This document shows positions 4,127-5,828 of a stretch of 5,828 nucleotides of DNA, one piece after another; positions within the stretch are counted from its first letter, which is position 1, and each line of letters starts with the position of its first letter. Source of the DNA: a bacterium (lineage in GTDB: Bacteria; Actinomycetota; Actinomycetes; Actinomycetales; Actinomycetaceae); assembly GCA_030544165.1 (NCBI GenBank), contig JAUNRP010000135.1, forward strand, positions 1-5,828, given 5' to 3'. The translations under genes were made by a program, and so were the position numbers. A model generated the notes under the pieces. The model was given only the letters and a program-made list of their open reading frames with translations. It was not told the origin of the DNA and searched no databases.

Positions 4127-5828
4127 CTAGCTCCTCGCCCTCCGGTTGGAGAACCGGACGAAGGTGAGTCCCATCAGCACCATTCCTGCTGCGCCCACGG
4201 CCAGCGGGAGGCTGTCCGCTCCCGTCGGCGGAAGCAGCGGCTTGGGCGGAACTGGCGGTGCCGGCGGGGTTGGCGGCTTCGGCGCTGGCGGTGGCGGTCC
4301 ACCGTTGGAGCTCGGAAGCTTCGGCGTGGTGAGCTCCGGTGCGCAGTCCGTTTCGCAGACTCCACCCTCGGATGGGGTCGCCACGTTGAGGAGGGTGACC
4401 TCCCATGCGTCTGCATCCACCTTCACCGTGTAGCTCACGGAGACCGAGCCGCCCACCGGCACCTCGGGAACCGCCCAGGTGAGGGTGGACCCGTCACGGG
4501 TGACTCCGGCGGGCAACGGGCCCACCAGGGTGGCGTCGTCGAACATGTCGGCGCCGTGGTCCGTCACCACGGCCCCCACGAGTGCGGCCGACCCGGTGTT
4601 GCGGACCGTGAGCGTGTAGGTGACCTCATCGCCCGGCCGCACGGTGGACCCAGTTACCGGATCGGAGACCTTGGTGAGCGTGAACGATGGGATCGGGTGC
4701 ATCGTGGTGCACTCATCCGGCGGGCACACCCCACCATCGGACGGGGTGGCCACGTTCACCAGCGACTGGCCTACCTGACCAGCATTCACCGTCACCGTGT
4801 AGGAGACCGAGACGGTCGCGCCCACGGCGAGTTCCGGAACCGTCCACGTGAGCGCTGATCCAGCCAGCGTCAATCCCGCCGCCAGCGGCTCGGTCAGGGT
4901 GGCGTTGTCCAGCACGTCGGCCAGATCATCGTTCACCACGGCACCCGAGACCACGGCCTCAGAGGTGTTCGTGACCGTGAGCGTGTAGGTGACCGTGTCA
5001 CCCGACTTCACCGCCGTACCAGACGCCGGATCCGAGGACTTCACCAGCGAGTAGCCCGGGACCGGGTTCTCGGTGGTGCACTCATCCGGCGCGCACACGC
5101 CGCCGCCTGAGGGCGTCACCACATTGGTGAGTACGGAACTCCACGCATCATCCTTGACCGTCACCCGGTAGGTGATCGTGACGGACTCGCCGACCCCGAG
5201 CTCCGGAACTGCCCAGGTGAGGGTGGTTCCGGACACCGTGGCACCCGTAGGAAGCTCGCCGAGGGTGGCATGCGCCAGGACACCTGCGAGGTTGTCCGTG
5301 ACCAGCGCGCCGGAGACCACGGCCTCGGAGGTGTTGGTGACGGTGAGCTGGTAGCTGAGTGTGTCACCCGGCATCACGGTGTCACCGTTGTCATCGAAGA
5401 CCCCGTCACCGTCGGCATCCACCGACTTCGCGAGGGTGAACAAGGGAACGGGGTGCTCGGTGCTGCAGGTGCCCTCACACTCACCGCCGTCGTCCTCTCC
5501 AGGCGTGGCGACGTTCCTGAGCGTGACGCCACGTGCGTCGTCGTTCACGAGCACCGTGTAGGAGACCGATGCGGAAGCGCCTGCCTCGAGAGTCGGCACC
5601 GCCCACGTGAGCACCTCGCCGTCGAGCGAGAGCCCCTCGGCAGGCTCACCCACGAGGCTCGCGTGTGCCAGGACACCCGAGAGATCGTCCGTCACAACGC
5701 GTCCGGTGAGCACCGCATCAGAGGTGTTCACCACCGTGAGGGTGTAGGTGATCGAGACGCCGGGCTCCACCACTGAACCCGAGACCGGGTCCGAGGACTT
5801 CTCCAGCGTGTAGGCCGGTACCGGGTGC
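4127..5828 (-). CDS. LPxTG-anchored surface protein with DUF11-type repeats (5' end outside window)
   Basis: C-terminal 567 residues of an exported wall-anchored protein; the frame is open through the window edge, so signal peptide and N-terminal domains are unseen. Four tandem repeats of about 122-129 residues each begin with (H/N)P(V/I)P, then a K-S-x-D-P segment, YTLTVxNT, a LTWxVPEL-like strand, VSYTVxV and NVATP, and end in a Cys-x3/4-Cys pair. This is the DUF11 / conserved-repeat beta-sandwich type seen in bacterial adhesins and stalks. A proline-rich spacer (4226-4297), LPPTG sorting motif (4220-4234), hydrophobic helix and basic tail (RFSNRRARS) follow, the classic sortase signal. Sortase should cleave between Thr and Gly and attach the protein to peptidoglycan. 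Its ligand is unknown; adhesion or a spacer role is inferred. It is transcribed ahead of the ftsB cluster but ends in its own terminator. GTG codons inside the repeats, such as 5773, are not genuine starts. Confidence 0.9.
   Translation of the reverse strand, partial: HPVPAYTLEKSSDPVSGSVVEPGVSITYTLTVVNTSDAVLTGRVVTDDLSGVLAHASLVGEPAEGLSLDGEVLTWAVPTLEAGASASVSYTVLVNDDARGVTLRNVATPGEDDGGECEGTCSTEHPVPLFTLAKSVDADGDGVFDDNGDTVMPGDTLSYQLTVTNTSEAVVSGALVTDNLAGVLAHATLGELPTGATVSGTTLTWAVPELGVGESVTITYRVTVKDDAWSSVLTNVVTPSGGGVCAPDECTTENPVPGYSLVKSSDPASGTAVKSGDTVTYTLTVTNTSEAVVSGAVVNDDLADVLDNATLTEPLAAGLTLAGSALTWTVPELAVGATVSVSYTVTVNAGQVGQSLVNVATPSDGGVCPPDECTTMHPIPSFTLTKVSDPVTGSTVRPGDEVTYTLTVRNTGSAALVGAVVTDHGADMFDDATLVGPLPAGVTRDGSTLTWAVPEVPVGGSVSVSYTVKVDADAWEVTLLNVATPSEGGVCETDCAPELTTPKLPSSNGGPPPPAPKPPTPPAPPVPPKPLLPPTGADSLPLAVGAAGMVLMGLTFVRFSNRRARS
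4220..4234 (-). other. LPPTG sortase sorting motif
   Basis: Codons for Leu-Pro-Pro-Thr-Gly are followed by ADS, a hydrophobic stretch (LPLAVGAAGMVLMGLTFV) and a positively charged tail. A Pro/Lys-rich spacer of about 25 residues precedes it. This fits LPxTG recognition by a class A/C/D-like sortase better than the LAxTG motif favoured by class E enzymes. No sortase gene is in the window. Confidence 0.9.
4334..4699 (-). repeat. DUF11-type protein repeat 4 (membrane-proximal)
   Basis: Last repeat, of about 122 residues, from HPIPSFTLTKVSDPVTG to GGVCETDCAPE (Cys-x3-Cys). It contains YTLTVRNTGSAALVG, LTWAVPEVPVG and VSYTVKVDADAW. It is more diverged than repeats 2 and 3 in the middle (DHGADMFDD in place of DDLADVLDN) and leads into the proline-rich wall-spanning segment. 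Confidence 0.8.
4700..5068 (-). repeat. DUF11-type protein repeat 3
   Basis: A 123-residue repeat from NPVPGYSLVKSSDPASG to CPPDECTTM (Cys-x4-Cys), with YTLTVTNTSEAVVSGAVV, LTWTVPELAVG and VSYTVTVNAG. It is closest to repeat 2 in its central part, sharing NTSEAVVSGA. An exact 19-base repeat encoding the Cys-pair segment occurs at 4704-4722 and 5073-5091, exactly one repeat unit (369 bases) apart. Confidence 0.8.
5069..5455 (-). repeat. DUF11-type protein repeat 2, with calcium-type Asp loop
   Basis: A 129-residue repeat running from HPVPLFTLAK to CAPDECTTE (Cys-x4-Cys). It differs from its neighbours by replacing the SSDPxSG segment with DADGDGVFDDNGD, an Asp-rich loop resembling EF-hand or thrombospondin-type-3 calcium sites. 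The core then follows the common plan: YQLTVTNTSEAVVSG, LTWAVPELGVG, ITYRVTVKDDAW, LTNVVTP. Confidence 0.8.
5456..5828 (-). repeat. DUF11-type protein repeat 1 (first seen in window)
   Basis: The repeat begins HPVPAYTLEKSSDPVSG at the window edge and ends in ECEGTC (Cys-x3-Cys). It contains YTLTVVNTSDAV, LTWAVPTLEAG and VSYTVLVND. Because HPVP elsewhere follows the end of another repeat, at least one more repeat or domain probably lies upstream, outside the window. Confidence 0.8.

Noticed and set aside
4091..4858. Plus-strand open frame of 255 codons opposite the surface protein
   Set aside because: The Arg/His/Gly-rich translation has no recognisable domain and is antisense to well-supported DUF11-type repeats and a sorting signal.
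5270..5776. Plus-strand open frame of 168 codons with internal periodicity
   Set aside because: Its periodicity simply mirrors the repeats of the opposite-strand surface gene.
4334..5828. Tandem DNA repeats considered as a CRISPR or non-coding array
   Set aside because: The units are about 370 bases, diverged, and all in one open frame coding for protein repeats.

Overview
The window is GC-rich, tightly packed and uses GTG starts often. It carries the cluster ftsB-like / DUF501 / Ppx-GppA that is typical of Actinobacteria, plus an LPxTG-type wall-anchored surface protein. This points to a Gram-positive actinobacterium, perhaps a Micrococcales relative; the genus cannot be read from the sequence.

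Layout. Positions 1-144 hold no convincing gene. They form a leader with several complementary segments, including a predicted hairpin that covers part of the ribosome binding site of the next gene. Positions 145-1557 (+) encode an ion-transporter-superfamily membrane protein of the NhaD/citrate-transporter type, most likely a sodium:proton antiporter. It converges on a minus-strand cluster, with one base between the two stop codons. Read in its own direction, that cluster is an FtsB/DivIC septum protein (3121-4020), a DUF501 protein (2622-3124 region, overlapping ftsB by 4 bases) and a Ppx/GppA phosphatase (1559-2539). Upstream of it on the same strand, and separated by a strong hairpin terminator (4084-4115), lies the 3' part of a surface-protein gene (4127 to beyond 5828). 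It has four DUF11-type repeats of about 122-129 residues, a proline-rich wall spanner, an LPPTG sorting motif, a membrane helix and a basic tail.

How the genes relate. FtsB, DUF501 and Ppx/GppA are a conserved actinobacterial neighbourhood (cell division, unknown, polyphosphate/ppGpp metabolism), usually preceded by enolase. Here a sortase substrate sits directly upstream, though enolase may lie further out. The antiporter is a separate, oppositely transcribed unit that may have its own RNA-level control.

I found no mobile element, CRISPR array, tRNA or rRNA. The most interesting leads are the structured leader of the antiporter gene and the repeat architecture of the surface protein: a cysteine pair closing every repeat, and a calcium-type aspartate loop in one repeat only. 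I saw no clearly new multi-gene system.
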